Source: Bidens hawaiensis (taxonomy: Eukaryota; Streptophyta; Magnoliopsida; Asterales; Asteraceae). Taken from it: DNA of 64,000 nucleotides. Shown piece by piece: positions 22,647 to 34,925 of the stretch. Under the pieces are notes generated by a model. The model worked only from the letters and a program-made list of their open reading frames with translations, was not told the DNA's origin and did not search any database. How positions within the stretch are numbered: position 1 is the first letter of the stretch; each line of letters opens with the position of its first letter. The position numbers and the translations under genes are program-made. Where the stretch lies: assembly GCA_021521415.1 (NCBI GenBank), contig JAIQDT010001664.1, forward strand, positions 124,001 through 188,000, in the 5' to 3' direction.

Positions 22647-25600
22647 TCATTCCCAAGTAAATTCCACGTCATGCCGTGATTCCCATCGAACTTTGAATAG
22701 CCGAATACGACTACGCTTGGTTTTCTTCTAGCTGCGATCCATGATCTCAACGGGCCGTTCAACCATAATCATCGACTCATCGACATGTACTTCGTCGAGA
22801 GGTATATGGAGATTACCCTCGGCTAGGCACTTTTTGAGATTCGAAACATGAAATTTCGGATGAACACCGGCAAGTTCTTGCGGTAGTTCGAGTAAATACG
22901 CTACTTTCCCAACACGCTCAAGAATTCTGAAAGGACCAACGAAACGAGGAGCTAGCTTACCCTTCTTTCTGAAACGGACTACCCCTTTCAAGGAGATACT
23001 TTTAGAAGGACAAGATCGTCAACATTAAATTCGATCGGTTTTCTACGTTTGTCAGCGTAACTCTTTTGACGACTTCTAGCGGCTAGGAGGTTCTTACGGA
23101 TTTGATCGATCACATCGGTAGCTTCTTGGACCATTTCAGGTCCCGTGATTTGAGCTTCACCGATTCCGTTCCAACTAATTGGAGATCGACATTTACGACC
23201 GTAAAGAGCTTGAAAAGGAGCCACATCAATGCTAGAATGGTAGCTATTGTTATAGGAGAACTCGATGAACGGAAGATGAGAATCCCAATTCCCACCAAAA
23301 TCAAGAACACACGCTCGTAGCATATCCTCGAGTCTTTGGATTGTACGTTCGGATTGACTGTCCGAGGATGATAACGGTGCTAAGATCGAGACGTGTTCCC
23401 AAAGCTTCTTGAAGAGTTCACCAAAAATGAGAGTTAAAACGGGCATAGCGATCGGAGATGATAGACAATGGCAAACCGTGTCGGCACACGATTTCCCGAA
23501 CATAGATTTGAGCAAGCTGCTCGACTGAATACTTTTCGCGGATCGGAATTAAATGAGCAGATTTGGTCAAACGATCGATGATCACCCAAATACTATCGTT
23601 GCATTTTTGGGTGTTGGGTAATTTGGTGATAAAGTCCATAGCAATGTCTTCCCATTTCCAGACGGGAATCGGTGGTTTCTCGAGTAGACCAAAAGGTCTT
23701 TGATGTTCGGCTTTGACTTTTGAGCAAGTAAGATATTTAGATACAAACAATGCTATGTCCTTTTTCATACTGGCTACCAAAAGGTAGCACGAAGATCGAA
23801 ATACATCTTATCCGCACCGGGATGAACGGAATACCGCGAATTGTGAGCTTCGTCGAGTATACAAGTACGAAGGTCATCGTGATTAGGAACCCACAAATGA
23901 TTGAGAAAGTACAAAAGACCATCAGGTTTAGTTTCGAGTTGAAGTTCGGCGCCACGTGACATTTCGTCGTACATGTTACCTTCTTCAACGGAGGTACGTT
24001 GAGCTTGGAAGATACGAATTTGAAGATCAGTTTGAACGACAACGCTTAAAAGCAGGACAGATTTAACATTAACCTTTCGACTTAGGGCATCGGGGACAAC
24101 ATTCGCTTCACCAGGATGGTAGCGAATTTTGCAATCGTAATCACTAAATAATTCGGCCCATCTTCGTTGTCTCATGTTGAGATCTTTTAAGTCAAAAATA
24201 TGTTGAAGGCTTTTATGATCGGTAAAAACAACACATTTCGTACCATAAAGGTAATGTCTCCAGATTTTGAGAGCGAAAACGACGGCACCAGGTTCGAGAT
24301 CGTGAGTTGTATAATTCTTCTCATTGACCTTTAGCTGCCTTGATGCGTAAGCGATGACTTGACCTCATTGCATGAGAACACAACCAAGACCTTGATGGGA
24401 GGCATTGCAAAATACAACGAAATCGTCATTTCCATCGGGAAGGGTTAAAACGGGAGCATTGCAAAGAATTTCCTTGAGAGTACAAAAGGCTTCCTCTTGC
24501 TTCGAACCCCAATCAAAAGGTTTTCCTTTATGAGTGGGAGACGTAAGAGGCAAAGAGATCTTAGAAAAATTTCGAATGAAACGCCGATAATATCCGGCCA
24601 AACCAAGGAAAGATCGAATTTCCGTGGGAGTCGTTGGAGTTTTTCAATCCTTAACGGCCTCAATTTTAGTGGGATCAACATGAATACCTTTTTCGTTTAC
24701 GATGTGTCCTAAAAATTGAACTTCCTCGAGCCAAAATTCACATTTGGAGAATTTGGCATAGAGTCGTTCGTTTCTAAGGAGCTCGAGAATGGAACGCAAA
24801 TGATGTTCATGTTTGGCTTTGGATTTAGAAAAGATGAGAATGCCATAAATAAAGACAATAACGAATTTATCAAGGAATGGTTTACAAACGCGGTTCATGA
24901 GGTCCATAAATACCGTGGGTGCATTTGTTAACCCGAAGGGCATAACCAAAAATTCAAAATATACATATCGAGTACGAAAAGCGGTTTTAGGAATGTCTTC
25001 TTCGCGAACACGCAATTGATGATAACCCGATCGAAGATCAATTTTTGAGAAACAAGTTGCGCCTTGAAGTTGGTCGAATAAGTCGTCGATACGTGGCAAA
25101 GGATAACGATTTTTAATAGTTAGCTTGTTAAGTTCTCTGTAATCGATGCACATACGAAACGAACCATCCTTCTTTTTCACGAATAAGACGGGAGCGCCCC
25201 AAAAAGAAGAGCTTGGACGAATGAAACCTTTATCGGAAAGTTCTTCGGGTTGGTTTGATAGTTCTTGCATTTCCGACGAGGCTAAACGGTAAGGAGCCTT
25301 GGCCACGGGCATCGCGCCGGGCACAAGATCGATTCAAAATTCAATAGGACGAACGGGAGGAAGACCGGTAACATCTTCGGGAAAGACATCTAGGAAATCA
25401 CAAACAATGGAAATATATTGGATTTTCCTTTCCTTTTTGTCTGTTGTTACCAAGAGAGCTAAAACGGAACGTACTTTTGGCGTAAGTACTTTTGCGATTG
25501 AGCACACGACATGCGATTAAGTCTTCGAGGCGTTGCGTTGCCGAAGACCTTAAGAATTTTACCGTTGACAAGCGGAATACGAATGAATTTATCGAAACAA

Positions 25601-27291
25601 ACGACTTCGACACGGTGCAAAGATAACCAATCCATGCCTACTATGACATCGAAAATTCCCATTTGCATCGGGATGAGATCGATGGAGAATTTATGATTAG
25701 CAAGGATAAGAGTACAATCGCGGACTACGGAGTTGATGGTAATAGAATTTCCATTGGCGACTTCAACAGAGAACGGTCGGGAAAGATTCGTTCGAGGCAT
25801 CGCAAGTTTCGACTCAAATTTCAAAGAAATAAAACTTCTATCGGCACCAGTATCAAATAAAATAGAAGCCAAATGATAGTTTACCAAAAACATACCGTTC
25901 ACGACATCGTTTGGCACTTGAGCTTGATTCGCGTTCATCATGAAAGCTCGCCCTTGATTGCCATGGTTGACTTGAGGTGCTTTTTGTGGAGGTGGAGGTG
26001 GTGCTTGGATTGCTTGGATGGGTTGGATAAGTGGTGCATTGAGTTGGGGAATTTGGGATTGGTAGGTTTGGACTTGATAGGCTTGGGTTTGGTAGTAAGG
26101 TACGGTCATGGTTTGGTTAGCAAAAGTGAGGCGAGGGCAATTGTTGCGGAAATGGTTTGGATCTCCACAATTGAAGCAAGCTCGGGGTGGTTGGGGTTGG
26201 TTTGGTGGGTAGGGTGCATAACGGTTTTGTGCATTTTGGGGAGTGGTTCTTAGTTGGTTGGCTTGGGTTGGTTGTGCAGATCGACATGAGGTATTGAGAT
26301 GATCAAAACGGTGATAAATGGTGCATTGGCGACATGGCAAATGTGATGGATGGTGACGTTGGCAATTGTTGCAAAGTGGAAAGGTACCGGTGTAGGGTTT
26401 TCGGGTTTGAGGTGGGGGTTGGGTTTGTTATTGTGGTTGGGTTATGGCAAAGTTTCGGTGATGGGGTTTGGGTTTCTTGTTGTTGTTGTTGTTATGTCGG
26501 GAAGAGTTGGAGTAGTTGATGGCTTGTGGTGCGGGTTCAACCTTGGCTTGGGGAGCGGGCTCGGCTTTGGCTTTCTCGGTCGTTTTCTTAATGGTGAGGG
26601 TACCCGCTTTCACGTGATTTTCCGACAGCGCGCTGGCCAGAGTGATAGCATCCTCGAGGGTCACGGGTTTGCTACTCATAACGGAGTCACAGATTTGCAT
26701 CGGTAAACCCCCAATGTATTTATCAATTTCACGTTCGGTTGGGGTAACCAAATGAGGAACAAGGATGCTCAACTCATGGAAGCGGAGTGAGTAAGCGACG
26801 TTATCACCACTTTCTTGCTTGAGGTTCCAAAATTCCTCCTCGAGTTTTTGAAGTTCATGCTTGGGGTAGAACTTCTTCATCATGAGTGCTTTGAGATCGG
26901 ACCATGGAAGAGCCATAGCCGTTTCCGAACCTTGGAGGTGCATAACACTACTCCACCATGTTTGAGCGGTATCTCTAAACATGCTTGACGCGAAATTTGT
27001 CCTTTTTTTGTCGGGGCATTCGCTGCGTCGATACACACTCCCGGTCGATTCGAACCATTGCAACAAGGTAGTCGCACAATTGGTTCCATGGAACTCGAAC
27101 GGGATAGCGGTAGTAAATTGCTTAAGTAGGTAGGATGCGGGTTTAGGTTCAACGGGTATAAAAATGGGTGCGAGTAGGGTAGCTTGGATTTGGGTTATAA
27201 GTTTGGGAATCACAGCGGCCATTTGTTTGGCGACGAGAGCGGCCATACGTCGGGTGGAATTCTTGTGCGGTTGGCGTCTTAGCGGAGGCAT
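22647..27291 (-). pseudogene. Gypsy-1 gag-pol polyprotein (broken, catalytic residues lost)
   Basis: Start ATG at 27291. Order: Gag core (SMFRDTAQTWW...LPWSDLKALMMKKFYPKHEL), CysHis region and knuckle CFNCGDPNHFRNNC, protease ([12 protein letters not shown] near 25850), RT, RNase H, integrase, chromodomain-like tail (VERPVEIMDRS, then stop). Most of it reads in one frame, interrupted by TAA at about 26428, a frameshift at about 25460, TGA at about 25336 and further breaks at 24644, 24365, 23774, 23418 and 22988. Catalytic aspartates are gone: the RT box reads FIYG instead of FIDD, RNase H reads FCNAS instead of YCDAS, and integrase reads SDRYARF instead of SDRDxRF. The chromodomain is cut by a TAG, with its remainder legible to 22647. 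Such chromodomains direct integration to particular chromatin. Confidence 0.88.
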
Positions 27292-28222
27292 GCTAAAAAA
27301 TTATAAAGAAAAATGGGATAAGTTTTGGGTAAAAAGAAATGAATATGAAGGTGTAATAAAAAAATAATTAAATAAGATGAAGTTTGATTTATTGATTGTG
27401 AATCCTAGAGTTAGTAAGGATGAGATGTTAGTATTAGATAAATATAAACAACAAAACAAAAAACAATAGTAAATGGATTTTGAGAAGTTAAAGCTTAAAA
27501 ATTTGAGATTTTGAGATTTATAGAGTCGGAAAAATCGTGCATGATCCACCATGACTTGATATCCCGACACTAAAAAGTTTATAAAACACCACGTTGGAGT
27601 CTAAACATGTGTACGTACCACCGAAAATTTTTCATGTTTTTGACTCAAATAACGATAATAACACAATAAATCGAGATACAACGTCATGTTAAAACGCTAG
27701 TACACGTACCACCGTAGTTCTATTGTTTTGACACCGAAAATAAGGATGGCGACCGGAACGCTCGCATTCGACTACTTAAAGAATTGACATATATAACATG
27801 ATTTGTGGCCTAGAAAATGAGGACTATAACTCAACCATCCCAGGTAAGTAAATCACCTTCGATTCTGGGAATCTTTTTGTCAAATGGTCATTATATAATG
27901 TCTCGTTTTCTATGATGGCTACAAACCCGAAATAAACGCAACCTTTAAGGGATTTGAAACAACGGGATCCAAGTTAATCTTGTAATCCATAAAACACAAT
28001 GAAAACTACTTTTTGCCTTTTAAGGAAAGTATACCTTGGAAATACTATGAAAGTGTGTGTATGTGAGAATTTAGGATATTGGTGAATTTTAAACAAGTTT
28101 ATAAATAAATAACATGCGATATGAACAATCAATTAAGGAGTAAACACGTATGAGCACACGTATAGGACCCTAAGCATAACAATTCTAGGTCGTTACGTCA
28201 AACCACCTATCTTATTGTCATA
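27292..28222 (-). other. Gypsy-1 leader
   Basis: About 930 bp between PBS and the gag ATG on the minus strand. It is AT-rich with no credible ORF. An untranslated leader with a packaging role is usual here, but nothing specific can be shown. Confidence 0.6.
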
Positions 28223-28234
28223 GCTCTAATACCA
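28223..28234 (-). other. Gypsy-1 primer binding site
   Basis: TGGTATTAGAGC on the minus strand, three bases inside the 5' LTR. One mismatch from the initiator-tRNA-Met site TGGTATCAGAGC. Confidence 0.8.
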
Positions 28235-28237
28235 ATA

Positions 28238-29907
28238 TGTCACACCCAGACCAAAGGCGGCAGAACATGCCGAGCTGTAACGATTTCCCATAAGCACATG
28301 ACACTATTTAAAGCGACAATATTTAATAAACTCATTTCATTTCACAACATCGAAAATGTCACATAAAAATATTCATAGAAAGCCATAACAAAATATAGCA
28401 AATCAAATATTGTTCATTATTGCTAACATCCTAATGGTATTTGTGACGTTTTCTTCAAGCATCCAAAATCAACCAAGATGTAAACCTGTAACATTTCATA
28501 AAATAAAGTTTGTCAACACAAAGGTTGGTGAGCAATTCATATATCTTGAACAATATGTATATAATAAGAAAAGCCACAATCTTGTATACAAAACAACAAA
28601 TAAATAGCAATAATTTGGATAATATGAGGTCGCTAATAAGAATACATTAGCGGCACCGTCTATATGAGAATACCAAATAGATTCGGATTTCTTGAGGTCG
28701 TTAATAAGAATAAATTAACGACACCGTGCTATATGAGAATACCAGATAGTTCACGGATTTATAAATCAACCCTCCAAAAGCGGTAAACACATAAGCATAT
28801 AATCATGTAAGCGGAGAACACCAAATCGAGCATTTATTTAAGTAAAGTATACAATAACGTTTGTGGTTTAAGACTCATGTATAAAGCATTTAATTTTAAT
28901 AAGTATGAAATGTCACCCCCAAAATTAAAGATAGAAAACGGGGTATGAAAGTACTCACGTTCAAGTACTAAACTTGAAAGTTGATAATTTGGAGATTTGC
29001 CAGAACGATGGGTTTAACGTATGAAGCCTAAATAAAAGAAAATCTTGGATTTAGAAAGGTTGTATTGAAGATCTTTAAACAAAATAACTGTTGCAAAAAG
29101 TAAACAATTAAAGTTTAAGGTTTAAAATGTAACTATTTAAGAATTTATATTAATAACCCTTTAAAAATGTAAGTTTGCTCGAAACCGGGTTAAAGTATCT
29201 AACTTTAATATTTACTTAGCCAATGTTAAGTAATAAGGTGGGAAAAATGCTAAAATGCAAGTTCCATTGGGCTAAAGATAATAAAACGGGTCTTTAACGA
29301 GTGTTCGGGTTGTTGGTTCGGGTCTTGACGAATCGTCAAACCCAAAGTCAACTTTCCAAAATATTAATTCTTATGAAGTAACTCACAAAAAACTTTATAA
29401 GACTTAACCAAGTATGTAGATCTATTGTTTTAGAACTAACAACGTACGTTAAGCGAGTGTTCGGTTTTGTTGGTCCAAACTTTGTTATGAGATCAAGTTG
29501 GATCCAACATTTCCAAGTACTTAAGAAAATAATTAAAATCGGTTTGTAAACTATTTTTAAAGAAATATACAAGTCTTGATAGCTAAAAACACACTTGTGT
29601 GTCTTAAGCGAGTAAAAATCGGATCGGTTCGGTTTCCATCTCACAATACGTTCCTTGATGGTCTCCACATGCCCAAATAACCAAGAACTTGTATAAATGA
29701 ATTTTAGAAACTTAAATCTAACATAAAGCATGTTTAAAACAATTATTTAACAAAACTAGTAACAAGTTCGGTTCACGGTTTGGACTATTTACGGTTAAAC
29801 CGAGGTTAGTCTTTACAAACCCCCACCATGGAACTTCATAAATATGACAAACAAACTAACAAGAGCATAAGTTAAACATGATTAGTATGTAAAAACAAGT
29901 TATATAA

Positions 29908-29953
<46 letters not shown>

Positions 29954-30677
29954 AGAAAACGAAGTTCTCCATGAAGCCTTGCCTTACGAGGTCCGAAACT
30001 TAACCAACCGGAGTCGGAGAAGTAACTACCAAAGGTAACAAGGGGTATTATTATATATATGTTGTACAAACATAAACAAGTGTTAATAAAGTTAGATGAA
30101 CAAATTAGAAAGAAAGATTAAACTTAGTTTGACATTTGGAAGTCAAAACTTCAAGAGTACTAAGAAAATAACAACCTTGAATCTATGGATTTTGAGAGAG
30201 AGTTTAGAGATGTAGCAAGAGTAAAATGAAGAAGATGAGTGTGTATATATAGTGTAAGGGTCAAAGCTTATTACAAGGTTCTCGTTTATGTTTTGCATGA
30301 AAATAGGTTGGTTAAACAAACAAGCAGAGCACAAAACAACAAACAACAACCAAAATGTGTGCACGGGTGTCTAGGCGCTGTGCGTCTCCCCTTAGCCCCT
30401 CGGTCGCGCGGTGCAGCGTGCCCAGGGGGGCTTGCCCAGCTCGTCTAGTGGTTCGTTTCGCGTCCGGAAGTTCATTTTTGATGTATTTTAGTCGTTTTAA
30501 GTCCGTTTTCGAATCCGTAAATGAGGTTTTTCAAATTGAACAAATGGGAATGTTTTGGTAACATAAAAATACAATATTTTATATATCATAAGTTTTGTTT
30601 TACAAAACGGATCGGTTTACAACGTAAAACAATGCATAAACGAATACAAACAAGACCCAAAATTGACGAATGTCACA
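28238..30677 (-). repeat. Gypsy-1 5' LTR
   Basis: 2440 bp, pair of 20115-22556. Its (TA)n tract (about 29911-29951) is visibly longer than that in the other LTR. Confidence 0.9.
30243..30252 (-). promoter_or_regulatory. Gypsy-1 LTR TATA-like box
   Basis: CTATATATAC on the minus strand, conserved at 22121-22130 in the other LTR. The same 10-mer occupies the corresponding role in the gag-only array LTRs (8541, 13241). A CT-rich leader follows. Confidence 0.45.
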
Positions 30678-30682
30678 GATAT
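30678..30682. repeat. Target site duplication of gypsy-1, right copy
   Basis: GATAT directly after the LTR end (TGTCACA at 30671-30677), identical to 20110-20114. Confidence 0.9.
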
Positions 30683-31162
30683 GGTTGCCATTGAGAGTGT
30701 GTATTATGGTTTGGGACTGGATATTTCCTTGGGCTGCCCCAAAGTTGGCTTCTGTTTGGATTAGACGTGAATGAGCCTGTGCAATTATTGGAACCTTGTC
30801 TTCTATTGTTACCTCGTGGGCCTCCCTGAGATGTATTTGATCGTTGATGAGTATGGCGTCTGCTAGGGTTTTGCATGGCAGCCGCAACAAGAGGAGTTTT
30901 CGGTTCTCGTACTACTTGTCGGTGACGGTCCTATTGAAGCATGTTACATGCGTCCACCCATTATGGGAGAGAATTATTAATAAGGGCAGCTGTGACATCA
31001 TATTCATTAGGTAAGCGGCAAGAGAGTTGGAGAACCAATCTTTGTTCATTCATCGGCGAATCCAAATCAGCTAGTTGTGTCCCAATTTCTTTGAGTCGTT
31101 GGCAATATTCCTCAAGGGATGGCATGTCACGAAGCTTTAAATTCACGAACTGAGTTTCCAAT
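30683..31162 (-). pseudogene. Ty1/copia gag, 3' part
   Basis: Minus-strand continuation of the copia Gag beyond the gypsy-2 insertion: FVNLKLRDMPSLEEYCQRLK, LADLDSPM, VLQLSCRLPNEYD (31161-30961), typical of UBN2-type copia Gag. It continues with breaks into a Gln/Asn/Ser-rich tail ending near SQWQPY at 30683. Joining this end to 20114 across the TSD gives no protease: the sequence passes straight to GAG-pre-integrase, so roughly 200 codons were lost before gypsy-1 landed. Confidence 0.75.
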
Positions 31163-31167
31163 GCAGC
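31163..31167. repeat. Target site duplication of gypsy-2, left copy
   Basis: GCAGC directly before TGTAACG at 31168, matched by GCAGC at 44054-44058. Confidence 0.92.
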
Positions 31168-32534
31168 TGTAACGATTCCGGCAAATCCAGGTATACCCTA
31201 GCCGGAATATACTATTTACGTGTTATTTAATACTGATTATATGAGTTATAGTACGTTTATACGAATTAATCAATGATCGGTTATTGAAAACCGAACGAAT
31301 CGGGAATTTCATCATAGACGAAGTATATAATGTTTAGTGATATTTACGAAGTATTAATGCTTCGGGATAGGTGAATTATAGCACAGAAAAAGGATTTCGA
31401 TTTAATGGTACGTCGGTACGCTAAACGAAACCTTTAACACCAAACCAAGCAAGAGACGATCAATCAAGCCGAAAAAGATGCGTAATTATTAATAATATGA
31501 TGTTTTAATGTCATGGTTTAAGTTTTTAAATCAGTTTTATGTAAATTTCATTTTAACCCGAAAAACGACCATTTTAGGCTCGTTTTAAGCCGAATTACGA
31601 GTTTAAACGAGAAACGAACTGAACCAGACTATCCACAACATTATCCGGATTGTGTAATCCAAATGTGTGGCTAATATTGAACTTGTGGGCCCCCCCCCCA
31701 CACCACCTTTAGGCCGGCCCCTTTACACACACACACACATCACATTTTCTTTTTTCTAAATTATCCAACTCCAAATCCTCTCAACATTCATCTTCATTCA
31801 TCCAATTTCCTTTGATTTCTACCAAAATCTCCAAGGTATATACATGTTTTGATGCTTGATTCTTGTTTATAACTCTATAATCTTGAGAAAATGAGGTTTT
31901 CATATGAAAAATGGGTGAAAACCCGAGATGAAACCAATTCTCGTGTGATCAAGGGATGTATACATGTTATACAAGGGATCTTGGTCCAAGAAATGAGTAA
32001 AAAGAGTCGAGAACGGATTTTTACGGTTAAAACCTTTGTTTTTACATAAAAACCGACACTATGAAAGAAATGGTTTGATTGTTGGTATAGTTTGCTTGGT
32101 ATAGTGTTATTGTGCTTGTAAGTGTTGTGTCTAGCGGCTAGCAAAGGCTAGAAACCGAGATCCTTGCGATCTAAAGCTAGAAAACACAAGATAGTTCGGT
32201 TTTCGTGTGGTTATGAAATTTGGACAGATTGTAGCACGCTTCGAGTCGGGTCACGAAATTTCACAGAGATGATCTACACATGAAAATAAGAGATCTGTGA
32301 ATTTTTGGTAATTTTTGGATAAAAGATGAATATTTGGTGAATTTAATGCTCGGTTTTGGCCAAAAATAGTGAAAAATAGCTAAACATGATGAAAAATTCT
32401 GGAAAATTTAAGATAAGTCACCCACAAAATTTGAGCTCAGTTGGAAAAGTCTAAGAAGGCTTTTCGGTGAAACGAGTTCTAGGGCTTTCTAGCTCGGTTT
32501 TGGGTGAAAATGGCTAGAAAAATGAGTTTTAAAT

Positions 32535-32981
32535 TCTGGAAAAATTCCAGGAAGTTATGAGGATGACAGAGATCATCCCAGAAAAATTTGGGATTTTTCT
32601 AAAGTGTTTTGGTATTTTTGACATATTTAGTGTTTTAATAAGATTTAAAAATAGATAAATAAATGTAAATATAGGAAAATAAATCTGGAAAAATTCCAGG
32701 AAGTTATGAGGATGACAGAGATCATCCCAGAAAAATTTGGGATTTTTCTAAAGTGTTTTGGTATTTTTGACATATTTAGTGTTTTAATAAGATTTAAAAA
32801 TAGATAAATAAATGTAAATATAGGAAAATAAATCTGGAAAAATTCCAGGAAGTTATGAGGATGACAGAGATCATCCCAGAAAAATTTGGGATTTTTCTAA
32901 AGTGTTTTGGTATTTTTGACATATTTAGTGTTTTAATAAGATTTAAAAATAGATAAATAAATGTAAATATAGGAAAATAAA
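32535..32981 (+). repeat. Three tandem 149-bp repeats in the LTR
   Basis: Units begin at 32535, 32684 and 32833, each opening TCTGGAAAAATTCCAGG (a palindrome around the TTCCAG/CTGGAA core). They look identical within this LTR. The other LTR carries the same three units at 42023-42469, with one substitution in the third. Confidence 0.9.
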
Positions 32982-33842
32982 TCTGGAAAAATTTTGTAAA
33001 ATTTTCTTTCTGTCAAAATAAGTTTTGTGCAAAATTTCAAGACCCGAGACTAAACGGGTAATTATTTGTGCTAAAAAGAACGTAAAAACAAATATTTAAA
33101 GCTTAAAACGTGTAAACCGGCAATGTTCGCATAAGCGAGCTGACTGGTACGCGAAAACTTTAAAAATGGACTATTTTCATAAATCTAAGTAAAAATAAAT
33201 CATCCAAAAATAATTCGGATGATTTGGGTAATTTTACCCGATTTTACTGTTTCCTGCACCTAAATGACGGAAACGGGCCCCGCGGCCAAAGGGGGTGTCA
33301 AACCGAGCTCTAATTTCATCACTTTAATTAAAATAACAGTCAAACACCATTTTTGGGTTAAGTGTGAATAAACTCATTTTTGAAACTAAAAACGGACGAC
33401 CGTGCTAGGCACGCAAATCAAGGAAAACATAAAAATGATGATTTTGACCGTCCGACTCTAAGTAATGGCACAATCTGAGTCCTTAGGAGTGTCACGGGGT
33501 TAACATTGTCCCCGGATCGAGTACAGTACTGGGTTAACAATGTCCCCAGATGTACCGATTAATACAGATTTAGTTTATGGGAATTATATAGTAACGACTA
33601 TATATTATATTACAGATCCCGGCACGTAGCTGTTCATTGTATTACCCACAGACTCACAAAAAGGTGAGTTTTCACGAGCCCCTTTTAATGAACTGTTTTA
33701 AATATTTTCCCGGGGCGGAAAGCATGATTGTGTTAAATTATCTAAGTACATACCGATCGTATGGAAACACTTGTATGTTTTTATATATATATATATATGG
33801 TATGATGCATAGAATAGATAATTTGTTTATCGGGTGGAATTG

Positions 33843-34150
33843 TTCTGGGGTAACTTAGTTCCCAGAGGGTTATTGGATATATTTCTGGGTTAACAGTGTC
33901 CCAGAGGGTATTGGATATGTTTCTGGGTTAACAGTGTCCCCAGAGGTTACTGGATATGGTTCTGGGTTAACAGTGTCCCCAGAGGTTATTGGATATGGTT
34001 CTGGGTTAACAGTGTCCCCAGAGGGTATTTGATATGCGCTGGGTTAACAGTGTCCCCAGGGGTTATTTGATATGTACTGGGTTAACAGTGTCCCCAGGGG
34101 TTATTGGATATGTTCTGGGTTAACAGTGTCCCCAGGGGTCATTTAATGTG
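33843..34150 (+). repeat. CTGGGTTAACAGTGTCCCCAG minisatellite in the LTR
   Basis: About eight units of 38-39 bp. Each contains CTGGGTTAACAGTGTCCCC with CTGGG and CCCAG ends able to pair, then a GAGGTTATTGGATATG spacer. Two looser copies lie upstream at about 33495-33555. Repeated in the other LTR at about 43338-43650. Confidence 0.88.
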
Positions 34151-34563
34151 TTTTTGGGTTAATAGAGTTTTCATTAACGGGCTTAGCATAATTTCATCAT
34201 TAACATATGATTTTTATACTGATCTATGGTTTATTTAAATTAGTGAAACTCACCAACTATTCGTAGTTGACCCGTTTTCTTTACATGCTTTCTAGGTATG
34301 CCCAGGTTGGAATGATTGATATGTGCTTAACTATCTGTGCTACCTGTTGGAAGCTTGCTGCTCTGTATTTTGTAATGAATATATATTAATGTCTTATTGG
34401 TAATATATGTGTGTAACACCTAGACAGTAACGCAACTCGCAACAATGTAATATGTTATAAATTAATGTAGTGGTATTTTCTTTATAAGCAATGCTGTTGA
34501 TATCAGATGTGTCTGTTGCATCCCGTGTACGTTTCCGCTGCGGTTACGGGGTGTTACAGAACT

Positions 34564-34575
34564 TGGTATCAGAGC
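34564..34575 (+). other. Gypsy-2 primer binding site
   Basis: TGGTATCAGAGC, five bases after the LTR end; complementary to initiator tRNA-Met. Confidence 0.88.
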
Positions 34576-34925
34576 CATTGGTTATAAAGATTTAGGACGT
34601 CTTTAAAAGATACCTAAAATATAACCAGTAGCTCAAGTATTATAGGATCTGAATATCAACTAATAATATATTGTGACGAGATCGGGGTGAACTTGGATGG
34701 ACAAGTGGGTTATTATGGTCCGGAACATAATAACAGACTTGTCTGCACGAGGGAATTCAAGGGAAGTCACGGGGGACTTAAATAGGTAAAATTGGCAACA
34801 TATGTGTAAATGTATAATAATATTATTATGTGGCAAAATTGTATAAGTAAGTGCATGATTAATTTAATTATGAATTACACTATGAAAAGGGACTATATGT
34901 TTGTTAACTTGTGTGTAGGTAAAAA

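Larger units (their letters stand above)
20115..30677 (-). mobile_element. Gypsy-1: full-length chromovirus, inactive
   Basis: 10,563 bp with LTRs of 2442 and 2440 bp, a 5-bp TSD GATAT, a PBS, and one ancestral gag-pol frame with a chromodomain remnant, on the minus strand. Inserted into the copia element between gag and GAG-pre-integrase. By eye the two LTRs differ at about 40 positions in their first 1.2 kb and less later, so the insertion is several times older than gypsy-2. LTR ends, LTR blocks and Gag match the gag-only array at 1-17284, making it a plausible relative of that array's helper. Confidence 0.9.
31168..34558 (+). repeat. Gypsy-2 5' LTR
   Basis: 3391 bp, TGTAACGATTCC...GGGTGTTACA, unusually long. 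Contains a C-run and (CA)n at about 31690-31740, three perfect 149-bp tandem repeats (32535-32981) and a hairpin minisatellite (33843-34150). Confidence 0.93.

Noticed and set aside
33843..34150. CRISPR-like direct repeats
   Set aside because: Repeat units are contiguous with no unique spacers, lie inside a plant LTR and are duplicated in the other LTR, so this is a minisatellite.
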